This document shows, piece after piece, positions 25,436-34,529 of a stretch of DNA of 48,353 nt (positions within the stretch are counted from its first letter, which is position 1; each line of letters starts with the position of its first letter). The position numbers and the translations under genes were made by a program. The stretch covers positions 1-48,353 of the forward strand of contig CASEOS010000015.1 in the NCBI GenBank assembly GCA_949289635.1, given 5' to 3'. This stretch comes from an uncultured Eubacteriales bacterium. Lineage in GTDB: Bacteria; Bacillota; Clostridia; TANB77; CAG-508. The notes beneath the pieces are model-generated. The model was given only the letters and a program-made list of their open reading frames with translations. It searched no databases and was not told the origin of the DNA.

Positions 25436-25906
25436 ATGAAAAGAACAAAAACATTGCTAATGTATGGTTTATGGATAGTATTATTTATCATATTTTCTGA
25501 GTTTTTAATAAATGTCGGTTTGAATTCATCCTATAAACCAATTGAAAGAAAAGATAATGTATCACAAGTCAATGTATATCAAGCAGAAGCAACATTGGTT
25601 AATGGAAGAATAAGAGGATTAATAACGAATTCAGAAACAGATAATATCAGTAATAAATATTTGCAATTCGATTTTTATTCTGAAAGAGATGTGAATTTAG
25701 GAAAGAAAATTATAAATGTTAACGAATTACAACCTGGGGAAACACAAAATTTTGAGATTTTATTTAAATTAGAGGATGTAAAATATTACACAGTAAGTGT
25801 ATTAGATGAAAGACCTGAAGGTGAGGAGATAGAAATTCTTCCTGAAGGATGGAAAACCACAGATATCATTATAGCAACAGCGATTGCATTATTAATTTTC
25901 TGGTAG
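25436..25906 (+). CDS. Membrane protein with extracellular beta domain, C-terminus cut by a mobile repeat
   Basis: Not assigned to a family. 156 residues: a membrane helix (residues ~8-27), then an extracellular segment with a beta-sandwich feel (FxLYD-like: VNGRIRGLITNSETDN ... LQPGETQNFEILFKLEDVKYYTVSVLDER), and a second membrane helix from ~142 that stops abruptly as TAIALLIFW. The TAG stop is the first three bases of the 332-bp foldback element. So the second helix is only ~15 residues long and the original cytoplasmic tail was probably lost. RBS AATGGGGAAG. Confidence 0.75.
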   Translation: MKRTKTLLMYGLWIVLFIIFSEFLINVGLNSSYKPIERKDNVSQVNVYQAEATLVNGRIRGLITNSETDNISNKYLQFDFYSERDVNLGKKIINVNELQPGETQNFEILFKLEDVKYYTVSVLDERPEGEEIEILPEGWKTTDIIIATAIALLIFW

Positions 25907-26235
25907 GGACGTGCCAAATCGTTCCAAAATGGGTCAAAAGGGACAGACCTTAACCTGCCCACCACAGGGGACTTGTATTTATATAAAGTCATTCACAATT
26001 TTGTATAAGCTAAATTTTCATAGAATTCTAAAAGAAAAAGATGTATTCATGCACTCAGGCCCTCTCGTAACGAGAGTACCGTGCAATTCGTACATCTTTT
26101 TCTTTAAGAATCTCTATATTCAAATTTAGATACGCAAAATTGATTCATTCTTTTATATAAATACAAGTCCCCTGTGGTGGGCAGGTTAAGGTCTGTCCCT
26201 TTTGACCCATTTTGGAACGATTTGACACGTCCCTA
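25904..26235. mobile_element. 332-bp foldback element (MITE) with RAYT-family ends
   Basis: The first 84 bp (25904-25987) and last 84 bp (26152-26235) are reverse complements with one mismatch. They begin TAGGGACGTG(C/T)CAAATCGTTCC and include AAGGGACAGACCTT, as in the RAYT element. The interior also folds: ATTCTAAAAGAAAAAGATGT pairs with its complement near 26090, GCAC with GTGC, and CTCTCG with CGAGAG at the tip, so the whole unit is one long imperfect hairpin. No ORF of note. It fills the entire space between two convergent genes and gives each its TAG stop. Confidence 0.85.
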
Positions 26236-27978
26236 AGCCCAAAGAGTTTTATTATTTTTATAAATCACCATACCAGGTTTTGCACCATTTGGTTTTTTTA
26301 CATATTTTACTTCACAAAAGTCCACAGGTACATTAGAAGAATTTCTAGCTTTACTATGGTAAACTGCAATTTCTGCACATTTTAATAAAATATCATCTTT
26401 AGGAACGGGAGCACCATTTAAGACTAAAATACAATGGCTTCCATGAATGTCTTTAGTATGAAACCATAAATCTGTTTTTTTTGCATATTTTAAAGTTAAA
26501 TAGTCATTTTCCATATTGTTTCGACCAACCAAAAGCGTATAATCCTCAATTTTATATTTGATAGGATTAAAATGTACATATTTATTTTTTGTTAGTTTAG
26601 ATTTTTTTACTTTTGGATTTTTCTTTTCTTTGTATTTTTCCGTTTTTTCTTTAAAAACAGAACTTTCAGAAATTTCTTCAAAAACATTACTAATATCTTC
26701 TATGGTAGAACAAGCTTCTAATTCATAAATAACACTTTCTATATAATCTAAATCGTTTATAGTCTCTTCTTTTTGTTCTCTAACAATCAGCAAAGCATTT
26801 TTTAATTTATTATATTTTTTAAAAAATAGTTTGGCATTATGACTAGGAGAATAACGTTTATCTAAAGAAATCGTAATCAGTTGATTATTATCATAATAAT
26901 TTTCTAAAGATACAGCATCGGTATTTTCATTTTTTATTCTATACAGATTTGCTGTAATAAGTTCACCATATAATTTATAAGTATCCATCTGGTCACATTC
27001 TTTTAGTTTTTCATTAATGTTATATAGTCTTTTATTATATTTTTTTAATGTATCTAAAATTAATTTTGAAACACTATTTCTATATACTTTAAACTCCTCA
27101 GATGTTTCTTTATGAAAATAGTAATCATCAATGAAAAAGTTAAGAGAAAAAGAATCTGAAGATGAATCCTTTTTGCATAAAGCATAATCTTTGATATTTC
27201 CCATATTATCTTTGATTGTATCAAATCCTAACTGCAAAGAATCTGTTGCATCAATGATATGTTTCATATTTGTGTAAATGGTTTCTAAATTTTTATCGTC
27301 TATTTTAGTTGAAGTATCTAAATGTAGCGTTTCAACAATATGACTAATAAAACTTTTACTAATTCCATTAAAGACATTAGAAATTTGTGAAGGTAAATCA
27401 GAAATATGCATCTCTTCAAAATCTAAATTTAATTTTAATTTGAAATCCTGAAAATTCGTAACTTCTAAAAAATTCAGCTTATTTGTAGAAGGATATACAT
27501 ATTTTACATGTGGGACAATTTCTCTGGTCAATTCATTATCAGAAGAAATATGTCTTAAGCTATCGATAATGACATTATTTTCATCTACTAAAATGACATT
27601 ACAATGTCTACCCATTAATTCGACAATTAATTTTTTGGTAATCAAATCATCTATGTCATCAAATCCTTCAAATTCAATAGTAATAACTCTTTCTAAATTG
27701 ACAGAAATGATATTTTTGATACGTAATCCAATTAAATATTTTCTTAATAACATACAAAAATTTAATGCATTTTTAGGATTTGGTTTTGTATGTGTTGTTA
27801 AATGTAATCTATAATTTTGTGCATTGGTACAAATGTTTAATGCATAATTAACACCATTTAAATAAAAGCCTAAAACAATATCATTTTTATTTGGCTCATA
27901 TATTTTATCAATTCTAGCACCAATTAGTTGTTGTAATTCAGAGGTAATTGCTTTTGTAACAATTCCATCAAATGCCAT
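26233..27978 (-). CDS. rqcH: RqcH (NFACT family), ribosome quality-control protein
   Basis: Bacterial Rqc2 homologue that binds stalled 50S subunits carrying peptidyl-tRNA and directs alanine tailing; formerly annotated as fibronectin-binding protein. 581 residues: NFACT-N (MAFDGIVTKAITSELQQLIG ... GARIDKIYEP), a helix-hairpin segment, a central coiled coil (~290-440), and the NFACT-R domain (DLWFHTKDIHGSH ... YHSKARNSSNVPVDFCEVKYV). It ends YKNNKTLWA with TAG, whereas relatives usually run on a few residues past a TLY/TIY segment. The stop belongs to the foldback element, so the tail is probably shortened. ATG follows an AAGGAGTGACAAACT site. Confidence 0.93.
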   Translation of the reverse strand: MAFDGIVTKAITSELQQLIGARIDKIYEPNKNDIVLGFYLNGVNYALNICTNAQNYRLHLTTHTKPNPKNALNFCMLLRKYLIGLRIKNIISVNLERVITIEFEGFDDIDDLITKKLIVELMGRHCNVILVDENNVIIDSLRHISSDNELTREIVPHVKYVYPSTNKLNFLEVTNFQDFKLKLNLDFEEMHISDLPSQISNVFNGISKSFISHIVETLHLDTSTKIDDKNLETIYTNMKHIIDATDSLQLGFDTIKDNMGNIKDYALCKKDSSSDSFSLNFFIDDYYFHKETSEEFKVYRNSVSKLILDTLKKYNKRLYNINEKLKECDQMDTYKLYGELITANLYRIKNENTDAVSLENYYDNNQLITISLDKRYSPSHNAKLFFKKYNKLKNALLIVREQKEETINDLDYIESVIYELEACSTIEDISNVFEEISESSVFKEKTEKYKEKKNPKVKKSKLTKNKYVHFNPIKYKIEDYTLLVGRNNMENDYLTLKYAKKTDLWFHTKDIHGSHCILVLNGAPVPKDDILLKCAEIAVYHSKARNSSNVPVDFCEVKYVKKPNGAKPGMVIYKNNKTLWA

Positions 27979-28071
27979 AGTTTGTCACTCCTTTATTTGT
28001 CATATATCATATATGATACCACATTTTTAGGGACAAATCTAGTGATGCTAGACTTTTCATGTAAAAATGTA

Positions 28072-28100
28072 TTGATAAATTAATTTTTTAATTATATAAT
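28072..28100 (+). promoter_or_regulatory. Promoter of the nagZ-like gene
   Basis: TTGATA (28072-28077), 17 bp, TATAAT (28095-28100). Confidence 0.65.
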
Positions 28101-28174
28101 AAGAAAAACTGTAAATTGTAACAGAAAATATATGTTAATAAAAGCAAAAACCTATATAAAAAAGGAAGATGCCT

Positions 28175-29269
28175 ATGAAGTATAATATACAAGAATTAAG
28201 TTTAGAAGAAAAAATTGGTCAGATGATTATTATTGGATTAAATACAGAAACAGCAGTAAAAAATTTAGAAGAAATTGTCGAAAAATACAAAGTAGGCGGT
28301 GTTTTGTTATATAAAAAGAACTATCATCAAAGCTATGATGAAATGATAGAATTAGTTAATAAAATCAAAAGTTTAAATCAAAAAAACAAAATACCGATGT
28401 TTATTTCGATTGACCAAGAAGGTGGTAGAGTAAATCGAACACCCAAAGAATTTGAAAATCTTCCATCAGCCAATCAATTAGTAAAAAAGAGCGGAGAGGA
28501 GAATTTTGTAAAACGTTCAGGAGAAATTACAGGACAAGTTTTACACAAATTAGGTGTCAATATGGATTTTGCACCTGTTTTAGATATCAAAAGATTTAGT
28601 GATCATCATGCGATTGGTGATAGAGCATATAGTGAAAATATAGAAGAAGTATCAACATATGGAATAGAATATATGCAAGCTCTGCAAAAACATGGAATTA
28701 TATCTGTTGCTAAACATTTTCCAGGTCATGGAGCCACAAACACAGACTCACATTTTCGTCTACCTAAAATTGAAGAAGACATGGAAACTTTAGAAAAGGA
28801 AGATATGCAACCTTTTAAAAACGCCATAGAACATAAAGTAGATGGAATCTTAATCGGACATTTAAAAATATCAAAAGTAACTGGTAATTTACCAGCATCT
28901 ATGTCTAAGCGATTTATTACAAAATATTTAAGAAAAAAATATAGCTATAATGGATTAGTCATTACAGATGATGTCAGAATGAAAGGTGTTAGAATTCGTT
29001 ATGGAAAAAACAATCCTGTAAAAAAAGCATTTTTAGCATGTAATGATATCATTATATTCAAATATGATAATGATATTCATGTTATTGATAAAATCATAAA
29101 ACTTGCAAAAGAAGATAAACTAAAAATGAAAAGAATTAATAAAAGTGTTAGGAGAATATTAAAAGTAAAAGAACAATATGCTTTAAATGATGAACTTGTT
29201 GAAAAGGATGAAACATTTATAGAACATATTAACAAACAAATAGAAGAAATTAGACAAAAAGTTTTATAG
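28175..29269 (+). CDS. Glycoside hydrolase family 3, NagZ-like beta-N-acetylhexosaminidase
   Basis: 364 residues. It carries the GH3 signatures: IDQEGGRVNR, DFAPVLDI, the NagZ-type KHFPGHGATNTDSHF loop (His acid/base region) and VITDDVRMKGV with the nucleophile Asp. These are diagnostic of enzymes that cut N-acetylglucosamine from muropeptides in wall recycling. No signal peptide is seen, so it is likely cytoplasmic. ATG 28175 is chosen with AAAGGAAG 6 bp upstream; an in-frame ATG at 28169 abuts that site. The usual NagZ ending is followed by a charged helical extension of about 25 residues. Confidence 0.9.
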   Translation: MKYNIQELSLEEKIGQMIIIGLNTETAVKNLEEIVEKYKVGGVLLYKKNYHQSYDEMIELVNKIKSLNQKNKIPMFISIDQEGGRVNRTPKEFENLPSANQLVKKSGEENFVKRSGEITGQVLHKLGVNMDFAPVLDIKRFSDHHAIGDRAYSENIEEVSTYGIEYMQALQKHGIISVAKHFPGHGATNTDSHFRLPKIEEDMETLEKEDMQPFKNAIEHKVDGILIGHLKISKVTGNLPASMSKRFITKYLRKKYSYNGLVITDDVRMKGVRIRYGKNNPVKKAFLACNDIIIFKYDNDIHVIDKIIKLAKEDKLKMKRINKSVRRILKVKEQYALNDELVEKDETFIEHINKQIEEIRQKVL

Positions 29270-29299
29270 TGGTTAATTTTTAAGTTTCAGTATTTTTTC

Positions 29300-29329
29300 T
29301 TGTTATTTTTATAGAAAGTATGATATACT
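29300..29329 (+). promoter_or_regulatory. Promoter of der
   Basis: TTGTTA (29300-29305), 18 bp, TATACT (29324-29329), with an upstream TGA extension. Confidence 0.55.
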
Positions 29330-29361
29330 ATAACATATAATTTAGAAATGGAGATTAGAAC

Positions 29362-30684
29362 ATGTCAAAACCAATTGTAGCAATCATAGGAAAACCCAAT
29401 GTAGGAAAATCAACTTTTTTTAATTATCTAGTAGGAAGTAGGGTATCCATCGTACAAGATACACCAGGCGTTACTAGAGATAGAATTTATGCAGATACCA
29501 ATTGGAGAGGAAGAAATTTCACATTAATAGATACAGCAGGAATTGAGCCAGATTCAGAAGATATTATCTTGTCACAGATGAGAGAGCAAGCAAATTTAGC
29601 CATTGCCATGGCAGATGTCATTATCTTTTTAACAGATATTAGACAAGGCATTACAGCAGCAGACCAAGAAATTGCCGTGATGTTAAAAAAATCTGGAAAG
29701 CCTGTTGTGTTAGTATGCAATAAAGCAGATAATTTTGAAAAAGATAGAGAAGAAATTTACGAATTTTACAACTTAGGATTAGGGGATCCTTATCCTATTT
29801 CTGCAAGTAATGCCATTGGTATAGGAGATGTATTAGATCAAATTTATGAAAGTTTTCCAGAAAAAACATCAGATGAAGATGAAGAAGATATCATAAAAGT
29901 AGCGGTTATTGGGAAACCAAATGTAGGAAAATCCTCTTTGATTAATAAAATATTAGGAGAAAATCGAACCATTGTCAGTGACATTGCAGGAACGACTAGA
30001 GATGCGATTGATTCTAGATTTGAAAACGAAAAGGGAAAATATATTTTAATTGATACAGCTGGAATTCGAAAAAAGAGTAAAGTAAAAGAATCCATAGAAA
30101 AATTTAGTATTATGAGAACATTGTTAGCTATTGAAAGAGCAGATGTCTGTTTGATGATGATAGATGCCTTGGAGGGGGTTACAGACCAAGATGCCAAAAT
30201 TGCAGGTGAAGCTCATGAAGCAGGTAAAGGAATTATCATTGTGGTTAATAAATGGGATGAATATGAAAAAGAAACAGGAACATTAGAAAAATATAAAAAA
30301 GATATTTATAACAAATTATCATATTTATCTTATGCACCAATCATATTCATATCTGCTAAAACAGGACAAAGAGTTAACAAATTATTTGATATGATTAATC
30401 ATGTCAATGAACAAAATAGTTTAAGGGTGTCTACTTCTGTTTTAAATCAGGTGATTAATGAAGCCATTGCGATTGTACAACCACCAACAGATAAAGGAAA
30501 ACGATTAAAAATATTGTATGGAACACAAGCTTCAACAAAACCACCAACATTTGTCATATTTGTGAATGATAAAGAATTATTCCATTTCTCTTATGAAAGA
30601 TATTTAATTAATCAATTCAGAAAAGAATTTGGACTAGAAGGTACACCAGTTAGAATCATTGTAAGAGAAAAGGTTGAAAAATAA
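29362..30684 (+). CDS. der: Ribosome biogenesis GTPase Der (EngA)
   Basis: Tandem-GTPase factor needed for 50S ribosome maturation. 440 residues with two complete G domains: G1 GKPNVGKST at 10-18 and again GKPNVGKSS at 184-192, each followed by DTAGI (G3) and by NKAD or NKWD (G4). The C-terminal KH-like domain ends FGLEGTPVRIIVREK, typical of the family. Length matches. It heads a group with plsY and gpsA, the EngA-PlsY-GpsA order known in Firmicutes, though an exported protein gene is inserted here between plsY and gpsA. Confidence 0.97.
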   Translation: MSKPIVAIIGKPNVGKSTFFNYLVGSRVSIVQDTPGVTRDRIYADTNWRGRNFTLIDTAGIEPDSEDIILSQMREQANLAIAMADVIIFLTDIRQGITAADQEIAVMLKKSGKPVVLVCNKADNFEKDREEIYEFYNLGLGDPYPISASNAIGIGDVLDQIYESFPEKTSDEDEEDIIKVAVIGKPNVGKSSLINKILGENRTIVSDIAGTTRDAIDSRFENEKGKYILIDTAGIRKKSKVKESIEKFSIMRTLLAIERADVCLMMIDALEGVTDQDAKIAGEAHEAGKGIIIVVNKWDEYEKETGTLEKYKKDIYNKLSYLSYAPIIFISAKTGQRVNKLFDMINHVNEQNSLRVSTSVLNQVINEAIAIVQPPTDKGKRLKILYGTQASTKPPTFVIFVNDKELFHFSYERYLINQFRKEFGLEGTPVRIIVREKVEK

Positions 30685-30762
30685 ATATGCAATTCTTTTC
30701 TAACACAGATTTGCACTAAAAGAAAACAAAATAAAAGATATATAAAATAAAGGAGGTAACAT

Positions 30763-31392
30763 ATGGTATATAATGTTATAACAGCAATCATTGCTTATTT
30801 AATAGGAAGTGTTAATTTTTCAGTTATTTTAAGTAAAAAAATGGCTGGATTTGATGTAAGAGAAAAAGGAAGTGGAAATGCAGGAACGACTAACATGCTT
30901 CGTTCAGTGGGAAAAAAAGCAGCAGCATTAACATTAATTTGTGATGTTTTAAAAGGTGTTGTCGCTATTTTAATTGCCATGTTTATTGGATGGGCATTTA
31001 AAGTAGAAAATCAATCATTATTGGTTCAAATAGCAGGAATTGCAGTTGTATTGGGACATACATTTCCTATATTCTTTGGATTTAAAGGTGGTAAAGGTGT
31101 TGCCACATCTTTAGGAATTTTAATTATGAGCAACTGGCAAATCGGATTAATTTGTTTAGTATTTGGCGTATTATTAATTGCATTAACAAGAATGGTATCT
31201 TTGGGGTCATGTGCAGCAGCTGTACTATTCCCAGTATTAACCCTATTTATAACAGACAATTATATTGTAGAACAAGGAAGTGGATATCTCATTTATAGCA
31301 TTATATTAGCTGTCATTGTATTATTTAATCATAGAAGTAATATTAAAAGAATCATGTCTGGAACAGAAAATAGAATTAGTTTTAATAAATAA
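30763..31392 (+). CDS. plsY: Acyl-phosphate:glycerol-3-phosphate acyltransferase
   Basis: Membrane enzyme that moves an acyl group from acyl phosphate to glycerol 3-phosphate, the first step of phospholipid synthesis. 209 residues with five to six helices and the three PlsY motifs: SGNAGTTNMLR near residue 38, GHTFPIFFGFKGGKGVAT near 95-112, and the later short NHRSNIKRI near the end. RBS AAAGGAGGTAACAT. GpsA two genes downstream makes its glycerol-3-phosphate substrate. Confidence 0.96.
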   Translation: MVYNVITAIIAYLIGSVNFSVILSKKMAGFDVREKGSGNAGTTNMLRSVGKKAAALTLICDVLKGVVAILIAMFIGWAFKVENQSLLVQIAGIAVVLGHTFPIFFGFKGGKGVATSLGILIMSNWQIGLICLVFGVLLIALTRMVSLGSCAAAVLFPVLTLFITDNYIVEQGSGYLIYSIILAVIVLFNHRSNIKRIMSGTENRISFNK

Positions 31393-31408
31393 AAAGGAGA
31401 AAAAACAA

Positions 31409-32014
31409 ATGAAAAAAATTATAACCATAATATTTATTTGTATGCTAATGATAATAATGACAATTCCAGTAGTAAAAGCAAGTAGTACTTATACAATTGA
31501 ACTAGAAGTAACAAAAAATAAAAAAGATGAACCATTTGAACTATATATGTTATTACCAGAAAGCTATATCACACACGTAATTCATAAAGTAGGACTAGAT
31601 ATAGAATATATAGGACCAGAGACTTTAATTCAAAATGAAATTCTATTCATTGATGTTGATAAAAGTAAAGTGCAAGATAAAACTTATAGTGAAGATGGTA
31701 TAGAATATGTTCAAATATTGCTAGAGCCAGATGTAAATAATGTATATACATTTGAAATTGTGGCAGATTATCCTAAAATGGATATGAAACTTAGAGTAAA
31801 AAATGATGAAAAAGATTATATTATGCATATAGACAACTTTAAAGTAGAAAATGATGTATGCCAAATAGAATATAATTATGATAAGAATCAAATTAAACAA
31901 CCAACCAAAATTGTTATCAATTTTGGAACAGTATTATTAATCATTATATTAGTTATGATTATCATCATTGCTATTATATCAAAAGCAAAAACAAAAGAAG
32001 AAATTAATACATAA
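31409..32014 (+). CDS. Secreted/membrane-anchored protein of unknown function
   Basis: 201 residues from ATG 31409, which follows AAAAAGGAGAAAAAACAA. A signal peptide (residues 1-26, cleavage likely after VVKA) leads into a ~140-residue extracellular beta-rich domain without cysteines in its first half. A C-terminal membrane helix (~172-192, LLIIILVMIIIIAIISK) has a short basic tail, so this is a type I membrane protein. Not recognised. It lies between plsY and gpsA, 16 bp and 22 bp from each, so it is in their operon. A lipid- or envelope-linked role is guesswork from context. Confidence 0.8.
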   Translation: MKKIITIIFICMLMIIMTIPVVKASSTYTIELEVTKNKKDEPFELYMLLPESYITHVIHKVGLDIEYIGPETLIQNEILFIDVDKSKVQDKTYSEDGIEYVQILLEPDVNNVYTFEIVADYPKMDMKLRVKNDEKDYIMHIDNFKVENDVCQIEYNYDKNQIKQPTKIVINFGTVLLIIILVMIIIIAIISKAKTKEEINT

Positions 32015-32036
32015 AAAAGGAAGGAATGAATCAAAA

Positions 32037-33020
32037 GTGAAAAATATAGCAATTATTGGAAGCGGGAGTTGGGGAGTTGCATTAGCAAGTCACCTTGCAA
32101 GATGTGGAAATTATGTAAAAATATGGTCTTTTTCAGAAGAAGAAAAAGACCTAATCAATCAGGAAAAAAGATGTAAATTCTTACCAGGAGTGGAATTACC
32201 AGAAAATATAGAATGTTTTACCAATTTTGAAGATGTGATAAAAGATGTAGAATTTATTTTACATGTAACACCATCAAAATTTACAAGAGATGTATTTAAA
32301 CAATACAAACAATATGTAGGTAAAAAACCAGTTATCATCTGTTCAAAAGGATTTGAAAAAGATTCTTTAAAAACATTAGATGAAGTACTAGAAGAGGAAT
32401 TACCAGGTGTTCGAATAGGTGTATTATCTGGACCTAGTCATGCAGAAGAAGTGTCAATTGCAGTTCCAACTGTATTGGTTATTGCTTCTAAAGACCAAGA
32501 AATATTGAATGTAGTGCAAAGTACTTTTATGTGTCCAGAAATGAGAATTTACACATCAAGTGATGTAAAAGGTGTTGAATTGGGAGGTGCCTTAAAAAAT
32601 ATTATAGCCTTTTGTGCAGGTGTTGCAAGTGGCATTGGATTAGGAGATAATACATTTGCAGCTTTAATTACAAGAGGATTAGGAGAACTAACCAGATTAG
32701 GTGTTGCACTAGGCGGAGAAAAAGATACTTTTTATGGGCTAAGTGGCTTAGGAGATTTAATTGTTACTTGTTTAAGTGAACATAGTCGAAATCGTAAAGC
32801 AGGAAAATTAATTGGCCAAGGAAAAACATTAGAAGAAGCTAAAAAAGAAGTCGGAATGGTTATTGAAAGTATAGATAACATAGAAGTAGCCTATGAATTA
32901 GGAAAAATACATAATGTATATATGCCAATTGTAGAAACAGTATATCAAGTCATTTATGAAAAACTTGATCCAAAAGAAGCAGTTCATCAGTTAATGACAA
33001 AAGAGAAAAAAAGTGAATAA
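32037..33020 (+). CDS. gpsA: Glycerol-3-phosphate dehydrogenase [NAD(P)+]
   Basis: Reduces dihydroxyacetone phosphate to sn-glycerol 3-phosphate for phospholipid synthesis. 327 residues from GTG 32037; GGAAGGA (32020-32026) lies 10 bp upstream, and the product begins VKNIAIIGSGSWGVALA, the expected Rossmann start. Other motifs: LSGPSHAEE, the catalytic-lysine block VKGVELGGALKNIIA, and FYGLSGLGDLIVTCLSEHSRN. Longer in-frame versions would overlap the preceding gene and are unlikely. Supplies PlsY upstream. Confidence 0.96.
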   Translation: MKNIAIIGSGSWGVALASHLARCGNYVKIWSFSEEEKDLINQEKRCKFLPGVELPENIECFTNFEDVIKDVEFILHVTPSKFTRDVFKQYKQYVGKKPVIICSKGFEKDSLKTLDEVLEEELPGVRIGVLSGPSHAEEVSIAVPTVLVIASKDQEILNVVQSTFMCPEMRIYTSSDVKGVELGGALKNIIAFCAGVASGIGLGDNTFAALITRGLGELTRLGVALGGEKDTFYGLSGLGDLIVTCLSEHSRNRKAGKLIGQGKTLEEAKKEVGMVIESIDNIEVAYELGKIHNVYMPIVETVYQVIYEKLDPKEAVHQLMTKEKKSE

Positions 33021-33079
33021 TATAATAATATGAAGGAAATAATAAAATGTAATAATGTATATGGAAAGGAATGTTGTAA

Positions 33080-33640
33080 ATGGATTTTTTTGATAGATTA
33101 GGAAAAAAAGCATCAGAAGCATATAAAGTTACGGCAGATAAAACAGGGAAAATTGCAAAAGAAACCAAATTAAAATTTAAAATGGGAGAATTAAAATCAA
33201 AAATAGAAGACATTTACGAAGAAATCGGAAAAAAAGTATATGAAACACATATAAAAAAAGAAGAAATTTCCATGAATGATTTACTAGATAAATGTAAACA
33301 AATTGATGAAATGAGTAGTGAAATTGAAAAAATACGTCAAGAATGTTTGGAACTTAAAGACAAGAAACAATGTCCAAAATGTTTTAAAGAAATTGATAAA
33401 AATATGAAATTCTGCCCAGAATGTGGTGCGAAACAAGAAGAGGAAAAAGCACAAGAAGTAGAAGTTATAGAAAAACCAGAAGAAGGAAAAGAAAAAGCTT
33501 CACAAGTAGAGGTATCTAAAGAAGAAACTGCTGAAGAACCTATGGAGGCTCAAACAAATTTAGAGAAAACAACAGAAGTAGAAATTAATCCAGATAGCCA
33601 AAATATTACTGAAGAAGAAATGAAAAATATCGGACAATAA
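33080..33640 (+). CDS. Zinc-ribbon protein with coiled-coil N-terminus
   Basis: 186 residues: a basic helical N-terminal half (~1-90, [20 protein letters not shown] then alternating Lys/Glu helices), a zinc ribbon CPKC-x13-CPEC near residues 97-117, and an acidic, Glu-rich disordered tail (~120-186). Proteins of this build are common in Clostridia, with no fixed function. Start follows a GGAAAGGAATGTTGTAA stretch. It is 59 bp after gpsA and 19 bp before dtd, so it is probably in the same operon. Confidence 0.82.
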   Translation: MDFFDRLGKKASEAYKVTADKTGKIAKETKLKFKMGELKSKIEDIYEEIGKKVYETHIKKEEISMNDLLDKCKQIDEMSSEIEKIRQECLELKDKKQCPKCFKEIDKNMKFCPECGAKQEEEKAQEVEVIEKPEEGKEKASQVEVSKEETAEEPMEAQTNLEKTTEVEINPDSQNITEEEMKNIGQ

Positions 33641-33659
33641 AGAAAATGATGGTGATAAA

Positions 33660-34097
33660 ATGAAAATAGTTATACAAAGAGTGAAAGAAGCAGAAGTAAA
33701 AGTAGATGGAAACATTGTTGGAAAAATTGGAAAAGGGTTTTTAGTATTATTAGGTGTTACACATGAAGATACCAAAGAAAATGCGGATTATCTAGTAAAA
33801 AAACTATGTAAATTAAGAGTATTTACAGATGAAAATGATAAAATGAATTTAGCACTAAAAGATGTAGGAGGAGAACTATTAATTGTATCGCAATTTACCC
33901 TATATGCAGATTGCTCTCAAGGAAATAGGCCTTCATTTATAGAAGCTGCCAAACCAGATAAAGCAGAAGAATTGTATGAATATTTTTGTGAAGAATGTGC
34001 TAAAAATGATATAAAAGTAGAAAAAGGTATATTTGGAGCAGATATGAAAGTAAGTTTAATCAATGATGGACCAGTAACCATTATTATAGAAAAATAG
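33660..34097 (+). CDS. dtd: D-aminoacyl-tRNA deacylase
   Basis: Removes D-amino acids (and glycine mischarged on tRNA-Ala) from tRNA. 145 residues, the normal length. It shows [17 protein letters not shown], the active-site SQFTLYAD (Ser-Gln-x-x-x) block and the C-terminal NDGPVTIII motif (cross-subunit Gly-x-Pro variant). Start ATG 33660 follows GATGGTGATAA. The gene ends at a strong hairpin terminator. With the ProX-type protein at 7.5 kb it is the second tRNA proofreading factor in the window. Confidence 0.95.
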   Translation: MKIVIQRVKEAEVKVDGNIVGKIGKGFLVLLGVTHEDTKENADYLVKKLCKLRVFTDENDKMNLALKDVGGELLIVSQFTLYADCSQGNRPSFIEAAKPDKAEELYEYFCEECAKNDIKVEKGIFGADMKVSLINDGPVTIIIEK

Positions 34098-34130
34098 AAA
34101 TTAGAATACACTAATTTCTATTTTTCTATT
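34094..34130. terminator. Bidirectional terminator between dtd and the opposing orphan
   Basis: ATAGAAATTAG pairs with CTAATTTCTAT, with T-rich sequence on the right and A-rich on the left, so it works on both strands. Confidence 0.85.
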
Positions 34131-34410
34131 AATAAGGAAAACGTTCATATAAGTATTTTATGATTTCATTACCATTTTGTTCATTAATATGAATATAAAC
34201 ATTTTTATCCAAACAAATCCACATATGAATCAAATAATCATCCATATTATCCAAGAAAACTCCTACAATTTCGGCTAATTCGATAGGATTTGTATATTGC
34301 TTTTCCCAACTCAAATTTTCATAAATTTCAAGATGAGTATTATAAAATTTACTTAAAAATGTATTTAATTCTCCTTCTTTTTGACTATATAAATGAACAG
34401 TTACATACAT
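34129..34410 (-). CDS. Hypothetical protein, 93 aa
   Basis: Not recognised. ATG 34410 (MYVTVHLYSQKEG...) is preferred since GGAG lies 7 bp upstream; another ATG at 34422 overlaps that site. The protein looks soluble, alpha/beta, with many aromatic residues (LYENLSWEKQYTNP-like and HMWICLDKNVYIHI stretches) and ends YERFPY. It stands alone on the minus strand between a shared terminator and the divergent gene at 34530. It is the third small minus-strand gene of this kind in the window. Confidence 0.65.
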   Translation of the reverse strand: MYVTVHLYSQKEGELNTFLSKFYNTHLEIYENLSWEKQYTNPIELAEIVGVFLDNMDDYLIHMWICLDKNVYIHINEQNGNEIIKYLYERFPY

Positions 34411-34529
34411 AATTTTCTCCATAAAAAATGTTTATACTAAATAGTATGAAAAATATTTTCATTTTTATACAAGAATAAACAAGTCAAAAAATGTCAATAC
34501 TAAATAAAACAAAACATGGAGGGATTTTT

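Noticed and set aside
25911..26129. 72-codon frame inside the 332-bp foldback element
   Set aside because: It is read from the element's inverted repeat and its interior, has no ribosome site, and the composition does not look like protein.
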